Below are positions 8,015-16,499 of a stretch of DNA of 64,000 nucleotides, piece after piece. Under the pieces are notes generated by a model, which searched no databases, was not told the origin of the DNA, and worked only from the letters and a program-made list of their open reading frames with translations. The stretch is from Trebonia sp050013875 (lineage in GTDB: Bacteria; Actinomycetota; Actinomycetes; Streptosporangiales; Streptosporangiaceae): positions 6,815 through 70,814 of the forward strand of contig JBEKEK010000054.1 in assembly GCA_050013875.1 (NCBI GenBank). The letters run 5' to 3'. Within the stretch, counting starts at the first letter, position 1, and every line of letters begins with the position of its first letter. A program made the position numbers and the translations under genes.

Positions 8015-9304
8015 TCAGACGGCGGGGACCGGGGTCGGCGTGGCCAGCGGGATTGGCTTGAACATGGCCGGCTCCTGGTCCGGGGTGAGGGCCGTGGTGG
8101 AGTAGAGCCAGTCCGTGAACGAGTAGTCGCGGACATCGCGGGCGCGGAGGATCTGGTTGCGGCGCTCGCGCTTGTCGCCGTCCAGGTGCCAGAGCTTCCC
8201 CCAGGCGCGGGAGGTGGTGAGCACCCGGCGGCAGTGCTCGGGGCGGACGGCCTGGTAGGCGGCGAGCGCGCGGTCCGGGTCGGGGTTCGCGGCCAGGTGC
8301 TCGGCCAGTACATAACCGTCCTCGATCGCCATGATCGCGCCTTGGGCGATGTACTGCAGCGGCGGGTGGGCGGCGTCGCCGAGCAGGGCGATCCGGCCGT
8401 AGACCCAGGTCGCGATCGGCTCGCGGTCGAACATCCGCCACCAGCGGTCCCGCCACATCAGCGGCAGGCCGCGCTGGATGTTCCCGGTGCTGTGCGCGAA
8501 CGCGGCGTCGAGCTCGTCGGGCGTGCCCCAGTCCTCCTCGCCCGCCAGCGCCTTGGCCGACTCGAACACCGCGACCTGGTTGAACATCTGTCCGCCGCGC
8601 AGCGGGTACTGCACGAAGTGGCAACGCGGGCCGACGTAGACGACGACGTCGGTCTCTGAGATGTTGTTCTCGCGGACCTTCTCGATCGGGACGGCGCCGC
8701 GGTAGGCGACGTAGGCGGAGTTGACCGGCTCGTCGCCGACCAGCCGGGCGCGGGCCTTGGAGTGCAGGCCGTCGGCCGCGATGACCAGGCTCGCGCTGTG
8801 CTCGGCGCCGTCGGCCAGTGTCACCTTCGCCCCCGGCCCGGAGGTCTCGTACTCGGTGACCGGCTGGCTGGTCCGCAGGTCGACCCCGGCCCGGCGGCAC
8901 GCCCGCAGGAAGAGGCCGTGCAGGTCGGAGCGGTGGATGACGAGGTACGGAGAGCCGTAGCGGCGGTGCAGGTCGGCCAGGTCGAGGCTGGTCAGCAGGC
9001 GGCCGTCGAGTGCGTCCTTCATGATCATGTTCCGCGGCAGCACGCCCAGCCGCTTGGCCTCCTCGAGCAGGCCGTACTCATCGAGGATGCGCGTGCAGTT
9101 CGGCGCGAGCTGGAGTCCGGCGCCGACCTCGGCGAACTCGGCTGAGCGCTCGAGGACGCGGACGTTGAGGCCCTTGCGGGTCAGCGCGAAGGCGGCGGAC
9201 AGGCCGCCAATGCCGCCGCCGACGACGATGACGTCCGGTTGCGCGGCCGGGTGCTGGAGAGCCTGTGCGCCAGCTTCGTCGGTTCCGGCTGGCTCACCGG
9301 TCAC
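8015..9304 (-). CDS. FAD-dependent hydroxylase, 3-hydroxybenzoate 6-hydroxylase/salicylate hydroxylase type
   Basis: 429 residues from a GTG at 9304 that has AGGGAGA 8 bases upstream; the ORF can extend to 9409 but that part is arginine-rich filler overlapping the previous gene. Seen: GxGxxG dinucleotide motif (VIVVGGGIGGLSAAFALTRKG), the DG motif (LVIAADGLHSKARARLVGD) and the FAD GD motif (ALLGDAAHPPLQYIAQG). Class A aromatic hydroxylases with these features put a hydroxyl group on 3-hydroxybenzoate or salicylate. Downstream of gentisate dioxygenase, so conversion of 3-hydroxybenzoate (or salicylate) to gentisate is the likely step. Confidence 0.85.
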   Translation of the reverse strand: MTGEPAGTDEAGAQALQHPAAQPDVIVVGGGIGGLSAAFALTRKGLNVRVLERSAEFAEVGAGLQLAPNCTRILDEYGLLEEAKRLGVLPRNMIMKDALDGRLLTSLDLADLHRRYGSPYLVIHRSDLHGLFLRACRRAGVDLRTSQPVTEYETSGPGAKVTLADGAEHSASLVIAADGLHSKARARLVGDEPVNSAYVAYRGAVPIEKVRENNISETDVVVYVGPRCHFVQYPLRGGQMFNQVAVFESAKALAGEEDWGTPDELDAAFAHSTGNIQRGLPLMWRDRWWRMFDREPIATWVYGRIALLGDAAHPPLQYIAQGAIMAIEDGYVLAEHLAANPDPDRALAAYQAVRPEHCRRVLTTSRAWGKLWHLDGDKRERRNQILRARDVRDYSFTDWLYSTTALTPDQEPAMFKPIPLATPTPVPAV

Positions 9305-9398
9305 GGCGCGATCTCCCTGGCGACGCGGTTGGCAGCCTGGCCGGTCCGCTCGATGGCGGCGGCGCTGCTGGTGCCCCCGACGCGGATCGTCGCCAGCC

Positions 9399-10595
9399 TC
9401 ACCGGGCACCGCCTTCCGTGCTTGCCCCGGTGCTTGGCTCGGTGCTTGGCTCGGTGCTTGCCCGGTTGAGCTTGAGTGCCTCGAAGACCGGGGAGTCGCT
9501 GAAGCGGAACAGGTCGAGCGCGCCGGAGTCAGAATCGGTGGCGCCGGCCTGCGACTTGGCCGAGAACGGCTGCCAGGAGGGCACCACGAACAGGTCGCCG
9601 CGGCCGACCGGCCAGGTCTTGTCGCCCACGGTGACGGTGCCGGAGCCGTCGAAGACGGTGTAGACGGAGGACCCGGTCTCGCGGACGGGCCTGGTCTCGG
9701 CGCCCCGCGCGATCCGGTGCATCTCCACCCGGATCGTCGGCAGCACGTCGCCGCCGGTGGCGGGGTCGGTGTAGCGGACGGCCGCGTGGCCGGGCTCGAC
9801 GGTGCCGGGGTAGCCCTCCCGCTCCATCGCGAGCTGGTCGCTGAGCGCGCGGTCGGTGTACTCCCAGCGGTAGGCCAGCAGCGGCGAGCCCGGCCCGGTC
9901 GGCCTGGCGGCCGCCGCGACCGGCGCCAGGCCCGGATGGCCCCAGAGGCGCTCGGCCCGGGAGCGCTCGGGCGTGGTCCGCTCCCGCTCGCTGATGTCGT
10001 CCCGGCCGAACTCGAAGAACTGCGCCTCGGTGATGTACTGCAGCGGGATGTCGAGGCCGTCGATCCAGGCCATCGGCTGGGTGGTGGCGTTGTGGTGGGC
10101 GTGCCAGTTCCAGCCGGCCTGCGGCAGGAAGTCGCCGCGGCGCATCGCCACCGGGTCGCCGCCCACGACCGTCCAGACCCCCTCGCCCTCGAGCACGAAC
10201 CGGAAGGCGTGCTGGGTGTGCCGGTGCTCGGGGGCGTTCTCCCCCGGCATCAGGTACTGGATCGCCGCCCAGAGCGTCGGGGTGGCGAACGGGCGCCCCG
10301 CCAGGCCCGGGTTGGCCAGCGCGATCGCCCTGCGCTCGCCGCCCCGGCCGACCGGGACGAGCTCCCCCGCCCGGGCGGCCAGCGTCCGCAGGGCGTCCCA
10401 GCGCCACAGGTGCGGCACCGCCCTGGACCTCGGGTGCAGCGGCATCAGGTCGCCGATCTCGGTCCAGAGCGGGATCAGCAGCTCCTTCTCGAAGCCCCGG
10501 TAGAGCTCCTCGAGCGCGGGGGTCACCGTTGGCAGGTTCGCTGCCGCCACGGCCTTCAGCCGCACCGGCGATTCGAAGTCAAGCGAGGTCGTCAT
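9399..10595 (-). CDS. gentisate 1,2-dioxygenase
   Basis: 398 residues, bicupin. N-terminal cupin carries the iron ligands in MPGENAPEHRHTQHAFRFVL and the FLPQAGWNWHAHHN strand; a second cupin follows (GSGTVTVGDKTWPVGRGDLF). The enzyme opens the gentisate ring to maleylpyruvate. The last ~15 residues are a short Ser-Thr-Glu-Pro repeat, encoded by a direct DNA repeat near 9425-9465, not part of the catalytic fold. First gene of the gentisate unit; maleylpyruvate isomerase and hydrolase genes are not in this window. Confidence 0.9.
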   Translation of the reverse strand: MTTSLDFESPVRLKAVAAANLPTVTPALEELYRGFEKELLIPLWTEIGDLMPLHPRSRAVPHLWRWDALRTLAARAGELVPVGRGGERRAIALANPGLAGRPFATPTLWAAIQYLMPGENAPEHRHTQHAFRFVLEGEGVWTVVGGDPVAMRRGDFLPQAGWNWHAHHNATTQPMAWIDGLDIPLQYITEAQFFEFGRDDISERERTTPERSRAERLWGHPGLAPVAAAARPTGPGSPLLAYRWEYTDRALSDQLAMEREGYPGTVEPGHAAVRYTDPATGGDVLPTIRVEMHRIARGAETRPVRETGSSVYTVFDGSGTVTVGDKTWPVGRGDLFVVPSWQPFSAKSQAGATDSDSGALDLFRFSDSPVFEALKLNRASTEPSTEPSTGASTEGGAR

Positions 10596-10637
10596 GACTC
10601 CAGACTGGCCCCTGGCCCAGCGTCGCGAGCAAGAAAT

Positions 10638-10655
10638 TCTGTTGTCCAGAACAGA
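10638..10655. promoter_or_regulatory. dyad upstream of gentisate dioxygenase
   Basis: TCTGTT-N6-AACAGA, a perfect 6-bp dyad 43-60 bases before the gentisate dioxygenase start. The size and position fit an IclR- or similar aromatic-catabolism regulator, but no such regulator gene is adjacent, so this is only a candidate operator. Confidence 0.5.
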
Positions 10656-10683
10656 TCACCCAGCGGGAAGCCCACTGAAAAGG

Positions 10684-10779
10684 CTTAGAGCCTGCGGCAA
10701 ATAACCCGTCGGCCCGGACCGCCAGCACGCCGGCCCACGAGCCGGAAAGCCTACGGGTTATTCCTACACAGGCTCTTAG
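10684..10779. repeat. inverted repeat pair in the 10.6-11.05 kb gap
   Basis: Arms ~26 bp, 10684-10709 and 10753-10779, identical at both ends (GAGCCTG and ATAACCCGT parts) with a few central mismatches, enclosing 43 bases. Together with the next two entries this fills the 457-base gap 10596-11052, in which no gene is supported. No transposase is present; a short non-autonomous element or a transcript hairpin are both possible. Confidence 0.6.
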
Positions 10780-10849
10780 GGCCAAAGTTGTACGCTTTTT
10801 GGCGGGCAAAACGGGGCATTTCGCTCGATTTGGCGTACAAGTTTGGCCC
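10779..10849. repeat. second inverted repeat, abutting the first
   Basis: 17-bp arms GGGCCAAAGTTGTACGC (10779-10795) and its complement at 10833-10849 with one mismatch, enclosing 37 bases that include TTTTT. It begins at the last base of the preceding repeat, suggesting that the two are parts of one composite palindromic element. Confidence 0.6.
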
Positions 10850-10981
10850 CAAGGTGATCGAGGCGGCGTAAGCGGACCGGCCATGGATGGTGCTTCTTGC
10901 TGTTATCAGGGGAAGAGGCGGTCTTGGCGATCATGGGGACGGGGTGAGGGTGGCGACCAGGCAGGCACCGTCCGCCCGGGA

Positions 10982-11070
10982 GCGCATTCCTGGTCGGGCG
11001 GCGGCGCGGGGGCGCTTTCCTGGTTGGCCGGCCGCCGGGGGCGCTTTCCTGGTTAGCCGGCGGCGCGGGG
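10982..11070. repeat. three ~30-bp direct repeats at the 3' end of the nrtR-like gene
   Basis: Copies of a GCGCTTTCCTGGT core with a following GC-rich spacer start at 10982 (one variant base pair), 11012 and 11041. The third copy contains the TAA stop codon of the nrtR-like gene on the minus strand, so the repeat array grew outwards from the gene end. Confidence 0.6.
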
Positions 11071-11736
11071 GCGGAAGGCGGCGAATGGGTTGGTTACCAC
11101 CAGCTCGCGGGCGGCGAAGCGGTAGACGGTGGCGGGGCGGCCGCCGGCCGAGGTCGGGCGGGCCACGTCCGGAGTCGGCTCGATGACGCCGCGGCGGGTG
11201 AGGATGCGCTGCAGGTTGGTGGCCGAGACGGGATGGCCGAGGGCGGCGGCGTAGGTGTCGCGCAGTTGGGAGATGGTGAAGGTCTCCGGGGCGAGGGCGA
11301 AGCCGATGTTGGTGTAGGAGAGTTTGGCGCGGAGCCGGTTCCTGGCCGAGCCGATGATGGACCCGTGGTCGAAGGCCGTCGGCGGCAGGTCGTCGACCAG
11401 GTGCCAGGCGGTGTCGGCTGGCAGTCCTGGCCGCGCGTCCGGCGTGACCAGTGCCAGGTACGCGGTCGCGAGCACCCGTTCCGCCGGATCGCGGGCCGGG
11501 TCGCTGCGGGTCTCGAGCTGTTCGAGATGCGCGATCTGCGGGATGTTCACCTTCGCCGCCAGGTGCCTGCTGGCAGACGCACCGAGCCGTTCGCTCGCAT
11601 CGAGCACGCCTCCGGGCAGCGCCCAAGTCCCCTCGAACGGCGGTTCCGCGCGCCGCCAGAGCAGCACTTTCAGCTGCTGCTCGCGGACCTGGAACACGAC
11701 CCCGAGCGCCTCGTGGCGGAAACATCCGGCAGGCAC
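11053..11736 (-). CDS. nrtR: Nudix-fold transcriptional regulator, NrtR/NdnR type
   Basis: 227 residues: Nudix domain (LGVVFQVREQQLKVLLWRR, GTWALPGGVLDASERL) then a C-terminal winged helix (FTISQLRDTYAAALGHPVSA, TNLQRILTRRGVIEPT). The catalytic Nudix box is damaged: where an REL-EE-G core is expected the protein has RHLAAKVN, so hydrolysis is unlikely and ligand sensing is likely. In other bacteria NrtR binds ADP-ribose and represses NAD synthesis; NdnR of Corynebacterium controls nadA-nadC. Here it is divergent from nadABC, strongly supporting that role. Confidence 0.85.
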   Translation of the reverse strand: MPAGCFRHEALGVVFQVREQQLKVLLWRRAEPPFEGTWALPGGVLDASERLGASASRHLAAKVNIPQIAHLEQLETRSDPARDPAERVLATAYLALVTPDARPGLPADTAWHLVDDLPPTAFDHGSIIGSARNRLRAKLSYTNIGFALAPETFTISQLRDTYAAALGHPVSATNLQRILTRRGVIEPTPDVARPTSAGGRPATVYRFAARELVVTNPFAAFRPRAAG

Positions 11737-11888
11737 ACGGTAATCGTAACGGCGGCCGCGGCCGCCCGCCCGCGGCCGGTGATGAACGGCCAGTTAAGTC
11801 GGCCGGCGTTGAGCCCACCCGCGATAAGCCCGTAGTGACGGGGATCGCGCGCGGCGGCACCGCCCTGTGCCCAAGTTTGCGCTCAGGG

Positions 11889-11925
11889 GTTGAAAACTAA
11901 CTGTTTTCAACTTACAGTCGAAAAC
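11889..11925. promoter_or_regulatory. candidate NrtR operator before nadA
   Basis: Perfect dyad GTTGAAAAC-TAACT-GTTTTCAAC (11889-11911) followed by a third half-site GTCGAAAAC at 11917-11925, directly before the nadA ATG. It is the only strong dyad in the nrtR-nadA gap and lies where it would overlap the nadA promoter or 5' leader. Assignment to NrtR is inference from position. Confidence 0.7.
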
Positions 11926-13224
11926 ATGGAAGACACCGAGAGGTCTGCGGACGTTCAGGTGGATGCGACCGGGCGCACCACGACAGGCCGACCGGAAGCG
12001 ACCGGGCGCACCACGACAGGCCGGCCGGAAGCGACCGGGCGGGCTGCAACAGGCCGACTGGACGTCGCCGGGCAGACGCCGCCGGGGGCCCTCCCGCCGG
12101 GGGTCATTCCGCCGGGGGTCATTCCGCCGGGGGCCCTCCCGCCGGGGGTCATTCCGCCGGGGGTCATTCCGGCGGGGGTCATTCCGGCGGGGGCCATTCC
12201 GGCGGGAGCTCTCCCGCCGGGGGCCATTCCGGCGGATGACGCGACGGTTGACCCGGGCTGGGCGGCGCGGGTGCGGCGGCTGGCGGCGGAGCGTGATGCG
12301 GTGATCCTGGCGCACAATTACCAGCGGCCCGAGATTCAGGAGGTCGCCAATCACGTCGGCGACTCGCTCGCGCTCGCCCGGCTCGCGGCGGCTAGCTCCG
12401 CACAGGTCATCGTGCTTTGCGGGGTCTACTTCATGGCGGAGACGGCAAAAATTCTCGCTCCGGAACGGACCGTGCTGATACCCGATGCGGGGGCCGGCTG
12501 TTCCCTGGCCGACAGCATCACGGCCGGGCAGCTGCTGGCGTGGAAGGCTGGGCATCCGGGGGCGGCGGTCGTCGCCTACGTGAACACGAGCGCCGAAGTC
12601 AAAGCGCTCGCGGATGTCTGCTGCACATCAGCCAACGCGGCCGAGATCGTGGCGTCGATCCCGGCCGAACGCGAGGTGCTCTTCCTGCCCGACCAGTTCC
12701 TTGGCGCGCATGTCCGCCGGGTCACCGGCCGGGAGAACCTGTACGTGTGGGCGGGTGAGTGTCACGTGCACGCGGGGATCAGCCCGCAGGCGCTGCGCGA
12801 CATGGCGGCGGCCAACCCGGAGGCGGAGTTGTTCGTGCATCCGGAGTGCGGATGCGGGACCGCGGCGCTCTGGCAGACGGGCACCGGGGACCTGCCCGCG
12901 GAGCGGACCCGGGTGCTTTCTACCGGTGGGATGCTCTCGGCCGCGACGTCGGTCCGCTCCCCCGCGGTGCTGGTCGCGACCGAGACCGGGATGCTGCACC
13001 AGCTGCGGAAGGCCAATCCGGCCGTCCGCTGGGAACCGGTCAATCCCCACGCGACCTGCCATTACATGAAGATGATCACCCCGGCGGCGCTAGAGCGGTG
13101 CCTGCGTGAGGCGGCACCCGAGGTGCAGGTCGCGCCGGAGGTCGCGGCCCGTGCCCGCCGCGCGGTCCAGGCGATGATCGCGACAGGCCCGGCCCTGCCA
13201 ACGGTCGCCGCGAGCGTGCGATGA
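11926..13224 (+). CDS. nadA: quinolinate synthase NadA with repetitive N-terminal extension
   Basis: 432 residues from ATG 11926; a TTG at 11890 would start inside the operator. Residues from ~105 on are a normal NadA: RDAVILAHNYQRPEIQEVAN, LCGVYFMAETAKILAPERTV, AGECHVHAGI and HPECGCGTA supply the three 4Fe-4S cysteines; ATCHYMKMITP closes the fold. It condenses iminoaspartate with dihydroxyacetone phosphate to quinolinate. The first ~100 residues are not family-typical: about three 11-residue repeats of the form ATGRTTTGRPE, then ten proline-glycine pentads. nadA is followed by nadB after a 146-base gap. Confidence 0.93.
   Translation: MEDTERSADVQVDATGRTTTGRPEATGRTTTGRPEATGRAATGRLDVAGQTPPGALPPGVIPPGVIPPGALPPGVIPPGVIPAGVIPAGAIPAGALPPGAIPADDATVDPGWAARVRRLAAERDAVILAHNYQRPEIQEVANHVGDSLALARLAAASSAQVIVLCGVYFMAETAKILAPERTVLIPDAGAGCSLADSITAGQLLAWKAGHPGAAVVAYVNTSAEVKALADVCCTSANAAEIVASIPAEREVLFLPDQFLGAHVRRVTGRENLYVWAGECHVHAGISPQALRDMAAANPEAELFVHPECGCGTAALWQTGTGDLPAERTRVLSTGGMLSAATSVRSPAVLVATETGMLHQLRKANPAVRWEPVNPHATCHYMKMITPAALERCLREAAPEVQVAPEVAARARRAVQAMIATGPALPTVAASVR
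11965..12234 (+). repeat. two tandem coding repeats inside the nadA N-terminus
   Basis: 11965-12063: three 33-base units encoding ATGRTTTGRPE-like peptides (third unit diverged). 12079-12234: ten 15-base units encoding P-(P/A)-G-(A/V)-(L/I) pentads, core CCGCCGGGGGTCATT. Copy number could vary between strains without shifting frame because both unit lengths are multiples of three. Confidence 0.9.
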
Positions 13225-13270
13225 CGGGTACCGGAGCGCGTGTTTGCCCGCCGCTTGGGCGTGACCCGAA

Positions 13271-13318
13271 GATCGTGGATCGTTGTGTGCATCGGGATGT
13301 ACACAACGATCCACGATC
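13271..13318 (+). promoter_or_regulatory. 22-bp perfect hairpin between nadA and nadB
   Basis: Arms 13271-13292 (begins GATCGTGGATCGTTGTGT) and 13297-13318 pair at 22 positions (one G-U in RNA) around a CGGG tetraloop. No T-run follows, so it is not a standard terminator; it may stabilise the nadA transcript end, attenuate nadB, or be a DNA operator. It lies 46 bases after the nadA stop and 52 before the nadB start. Confidence 0.8.
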
Positions 13319-13370
13319 CGCCCAACTCGCCGACGCGGCAACGGCGCACGAAGGCGGATCGGAGACTTAC

Positions 13371-15398
13371 GTGTCGGATGCGAATCCTGTGGTTGCCGAG
13401 CTGGCGACTGCGCGGACACGGTGGCGGCGGGACGCGGATGTAGTCGTCGTAGGGTCAGGCGCGGCGGGGATTGCGGCGGCTCTGACGGCCGTCGCGGCCG
13501 GGTCGCGGGTGCTGGTGGTGACCAAGGACCTCGTCGGCGGGGCGACGGCGCTGGCCCAGGGCGGGCTCGCGGCGGCGATCGGGCCGCAGGACAGCGCGGC
13601 CGCGCACGCCGGCGACACGCTGGTGGCCGGGGCGGGGCTATGCGAGCCGGAGGTCGTGGCGGAACTCGCGGCCGGGGCGCCGCGGGCGATCGACTGGCTC
13701 GCCGGGCTTGGCGCTCGGCTGGAGACGCGGGAACTGCGGCTTGAGGGCGGGCACAGCCACCGCCGGATCGTCCACTCGGGGGACGACGCGACCGGGGCGG
13801 AGGTCCACCGGGTCCTGCTGGCGGCGTTGCTGGCGAGCGGCATCGAGATCCTCGACCGCACGGTCGCGCTCGATCTCATCGTGAAAAACCCGGCCGTGCG
13901 GTGGGCGGCCGACGGGGGCCGGACGGGGACCGGCCCGGGACCGCGGGCCATGGACGGGGCGGCGGCTGCCACCGCTGCCCCCGATGGCAGCCGGGCCCGG
14001 ATGCCGGTCTCCGCCCGTGCGGGCACCGGTGGCCTCTTCTTCCCTGAATCCGTCGGCCGGGCTACGGGGCTGCTGGCGGGCGTGATCGGGCCGGACGGGC
14101 GGCTCGCGGCCGGGGTCATTGACGCGCCCGCGGTGGTGATCGCGGCCGGGGGGCTCGGGCAGGCGTTCGCGACGACCTCGAATCCGGCCGGGGCGACCGG
14201 GGACGGGATCGCGATCGCGGCGCGGGCGGGCGCGGTGCTGCGGGACCCGGAGTTCGTGCAGTTCCACCCGACGGTGCTCTGGCGGCCGGGCGCGAGCGGT
14301 CAGTGCCCGCTGATCACTGAGGCGTTGCGCGGGGCCGGGGCGGTGCTCCGCGACCTGGACGGGAGGCCGCTGATGGCGGGCCATGACCCGCGCGGGGACC
14401 TGGCGCCGCGTGATGTGGTGGCCGCCCGGATGGCCGAGGTGATCGGCGCGGGGGACGCCGGGCACGTGTGGCTTGACGCGACCGGGATCGACGCGGGCTT
14501 CCTTGAAACCGGGTTCCCGACCGTTCTGGCCGCGTGCCGCAAGCATGGCATCGACCCGGTGACCGAGTTCATCCCCGTCGCGCCGGGCGCGCACTACTCC
14601 TGCGGCGGCATCCTGGCCGGCCTGGACGGGCAGACCAGCGTCCCGGGGCTGTACGCGGTCGGCGAGGCCGCGTCGACCGGGGTGCAGGGCGCCAACAGGC
14701 TCGCCTCCAACTCGGTCACCGAGGCGATCCTCGCCGGGCGGCGCACCGGGCGGGCGGCCGCCGCCCGGGCGGCCGGGCGGGTCATCGAGTGCAATGGCGG
14801 GGCGCGCAGCCGCGCCGAGAGCGCGGTGGGCGGTGCGATAACTGCCGCGTGCTACGGCACCCCGGTCATGGCCCGGAACCCGAACAGCGAAAAGCCCGGC
14901 GGCGTGCCGCCGGCGCTCGCCGCAGTCATGCCGGGGCGGGCCGGGGTTGCCGGGGACCCGGACGCCGGCGGGATAGGCAGAGCGCCGGGCCGCTCGGATG
15001 CCGCGGACGGGCGGCAGGCGCTTGCCTTGGCGATGTCGCGGTGGGCGGGGGTTATCAGGGACCGGGAGGGGCTGACCGAGTTGGCCCGGGTGATTTCCGC
15101 GACGGGGGGCGCGGTTATCGCCGGCGGGGTGCTCGCCACCGGATCAGAGACCCGCGAGGGGTCACGGGAGGCCGCGTGCGTTCCCTCGGCGGATCTTGCT
15201 TTTGAGCTTGACCTTGGGGCGGTGGAGGCGGCGAACCTGCGACTGGTGTCCGGGCTGATCGCGGCGGCGGCGCTGCACCGGGCGGAGAGCCGGGGGTGCC
15301 ACCGGCGGCGGGACGCGGCGGAGACGGCCGAGCGGCCGTGGCACACGCTGTCGCGCTGGGATGGACGGGAGTTCGCAATGGCTGAGGAGGAAGTATGA
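13371..15398 (+). CDS. nadB: L-aspartate oxidase NadB
   Basis: About 675 residues from GTG 13371, which has GGAG 8 bases upstream. The ORF can be opened from an ATG at 13221, but that part runs through the 48-base hairpin. FAD site DVVVVGSGAAGIAAAL; substrate-site segments HSGDDATGAEVHR, EFVQFHPTVLW, ITEALRGAGAVLRD, and GVQGANRLASNSVTEA. It oxidises aspartate to iminoaspartate for NadA. It is longer than usual (~530-570) owing to two Gly/Ala-rich insertions, near residues 185-225 and 500-550. Overlaps nadC by 4 bases. Confidence 0.93.
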   Translation: MSDANPVVAELATARTRWRRDADVVVVGSGAAGIAAALTAVAAGSRVLVVTKDLVGGATALAQGGLAAAIGPQDSAAAHAGDTLVAGAGLCEPEVVAELAAGAPRAIDWLAGLGARLETRELRLEGGHSHRRIVHSGDDATGAEVHRVLLAALLASGIEILDRTVALDLIVKNPAVRWAADGGRTGTGPGPRAMDGAAAATAAPDGSRARMPVSARAGTGGLFFPESVGRATGLLAGVIGPDGRLAAGVIDAPAVVIAAGGLGQAFATTSNPAGATGDGIAIAARAGAVLRDPEFVQFHPTVLWRPGASGQCPLITEALRGAGAVLRDLDGRPLMAGHDPRGDLAPRDVVAARMAEVIGAGDAGHVWLDATGIDAGFLETGFPTVLAACRKHGIDPVTEFIPVAPGAHYSCGGILAGLDGQTSVPGLYAVGEAASTGVQGANRLASNSVTEAILAGRRTGRAAAARAAGRVIECNGGARSRAESAVGGAITAACYGTPVMARNPNSEKPGGVPPALAAVMPGRAGVAGDPDAGGIGRAPGRSDAADGRQALALAMSRWAGVIRDREGLTELARVISATGGAVIAGGVLATGSETREGSREAACVPSADLAFELDLGAVEAANLRLVSGLIAAAALHRAESRGCHRRRDAAETAERPWHTLSRWDGREFAMAEEEV

Positions 15399-16375
15399 CT
15401 GGTGAGGCGCGGATTCACGAGGACGCGCCGGGCACGGCGCGGGTGGCTGGCGGCCCGGGCGTGACCGGACTGAGCGGCGGGACGCTGGCGGCGATACGGG
15501 CGGCGGGGCTGGACGCCGACGACGTCGCGCGGGTGGTGCGGGCGGCTCTCGACGAGGATTTCCGGTACGGGCCGGACGTGACGTCGACAGCGACGGTCGC
15601 GGGGCAGACGGTGACCGGGCAGGTGGTGGCGCGTGAGGCCGGTGTGCTGGCAGGGATCCCGGTGGCACTCGCGGTGCTCGACGCGATCGCGGGGTACCTG
15701 AGTGAATTCAACGGCCTTCCCCCGGCCACCGGGACGGTGCTGGCGGCGGACGGGACGCGGGTCACCGCGGGGGATGCGGTGCTGCGGGTGAGCGGGGAGG
15801 CGGTGGCGGTACTCGGCGCGGAGCGGACGCTGCTGAACTTCCTCACCCACCTGTCGGGGATCGCCACGGCCACCAGGGCCTGGGCGGACGTGCTGGCAGG
15901 GACCGGAGCGACGGTGCGCGACACCAGGAAGACCACGCCGGGGCTGCGGGCGCTGGAGAAGTACGCGGTGCGCTGCGGCGGCGGGGCCAATCACCGGCTC
16001 GGACTGGGCGACGCGGCGCTGGTCAAGGACAACCACGTGGCGGCGGCGGGCGGGGTGGGAGCCGCGGTCCTGGCGGTACGTTCGGCCGCACCGGATGGGA
16101 TGGTGGTGGAGGTGGAGTGCGACTCGGTCGCCCAGGTGCGCGAAGCCCTCGCCGCCGGAGCCCGGTTTCTGCTGCTCGACAACATGCCGGCCGGCTCGCT
16201 GCGGGAGGCGGTGACGGTGGCGCGGCGCTATGACGGGGTACTGCTGGAGGCGAGCGGCAGGCTACGGCTCGCCAATGCGCGGGAGGTCGCGCTAACTGGC
16301 GTGGACTACCTGTCGGTGGGGTCGCTGACGCACTCCGCGCGAGTGCTTGACCTGGGGCTCGACTTCGTGCGCTGA
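15395..16375 (+). CDS. nadC: quinolinate phosphoribosyltransferase (decarboxylating) NadC
   Basis: 326 residues. Signature: ALDEDFRYGPDVTSTATV, AERTLLNFLTHLSGIATATR, VRDTRKTTPGLRALEKYAVR, CGGGANHRLGLGDAALVKDN, EVECDSVAQVREAL, LEASGRLRLANAREVALTGV. Converts quinolinate and PRPP to nicotinate mononucleotide. ATG overlaps the nadB stop (ATGA) and has GAGGAGG upstream, so nadB-nadC are translationally coupled. The N-terminal ~35 residues are a variable extension. Confidence 0.95.
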   Translation: MTGEARIHEDAPGTARVAGGPGVTGLSGGTLAAIRAAGLDADDVARVVRAALDEDFRYGPDVTSTATVAGQTVTGQVVAREAGVLAGIPVALAVLDAIAGYLSEFNGLPPATGTVLAADGTRVTAGDAVLRVSGEAVAVLGAERTLLNFLTHLSGIATATRAWADVLAGTGATVRDTRKTTPGLRALEKYAVRCGGGANHRLGLGDAALVKDNHVAAAGGVGAAVLAVRSAAPDGMVVEVECDSVAQVREALAAGARFLLLDNMPAGSLREAVTVARRYDGVLLEASGRLRLANAREVALTGVDYLSVGSLTHSARVLDLGLDFVR

Positions 16376-16499
16376 GGTGCCGGCGGATGGCCCGCCGTCG
16401 CGGCCTGGACCGGGCCGGCCGGCGTATGGAACCCCTGTGTACGGTGAGTTCCGGGTGTGCGGGGTACCCGTCGGCTCTGGTAGGCTCTCCCTGTCGCTC

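Noticed and set aside
10684..11070. Insertion sequence in the gap before nrtR
   Set aside because: Inverted repeats are present but there is no transposase frame and no visible target duplication.
13221..13370. N-terminal extension of NadB from ATG 13221
   Set aside because: It would translate through the 48-base hairpin, has no homology, and a better GTG with a GGAG site exists at 13371.
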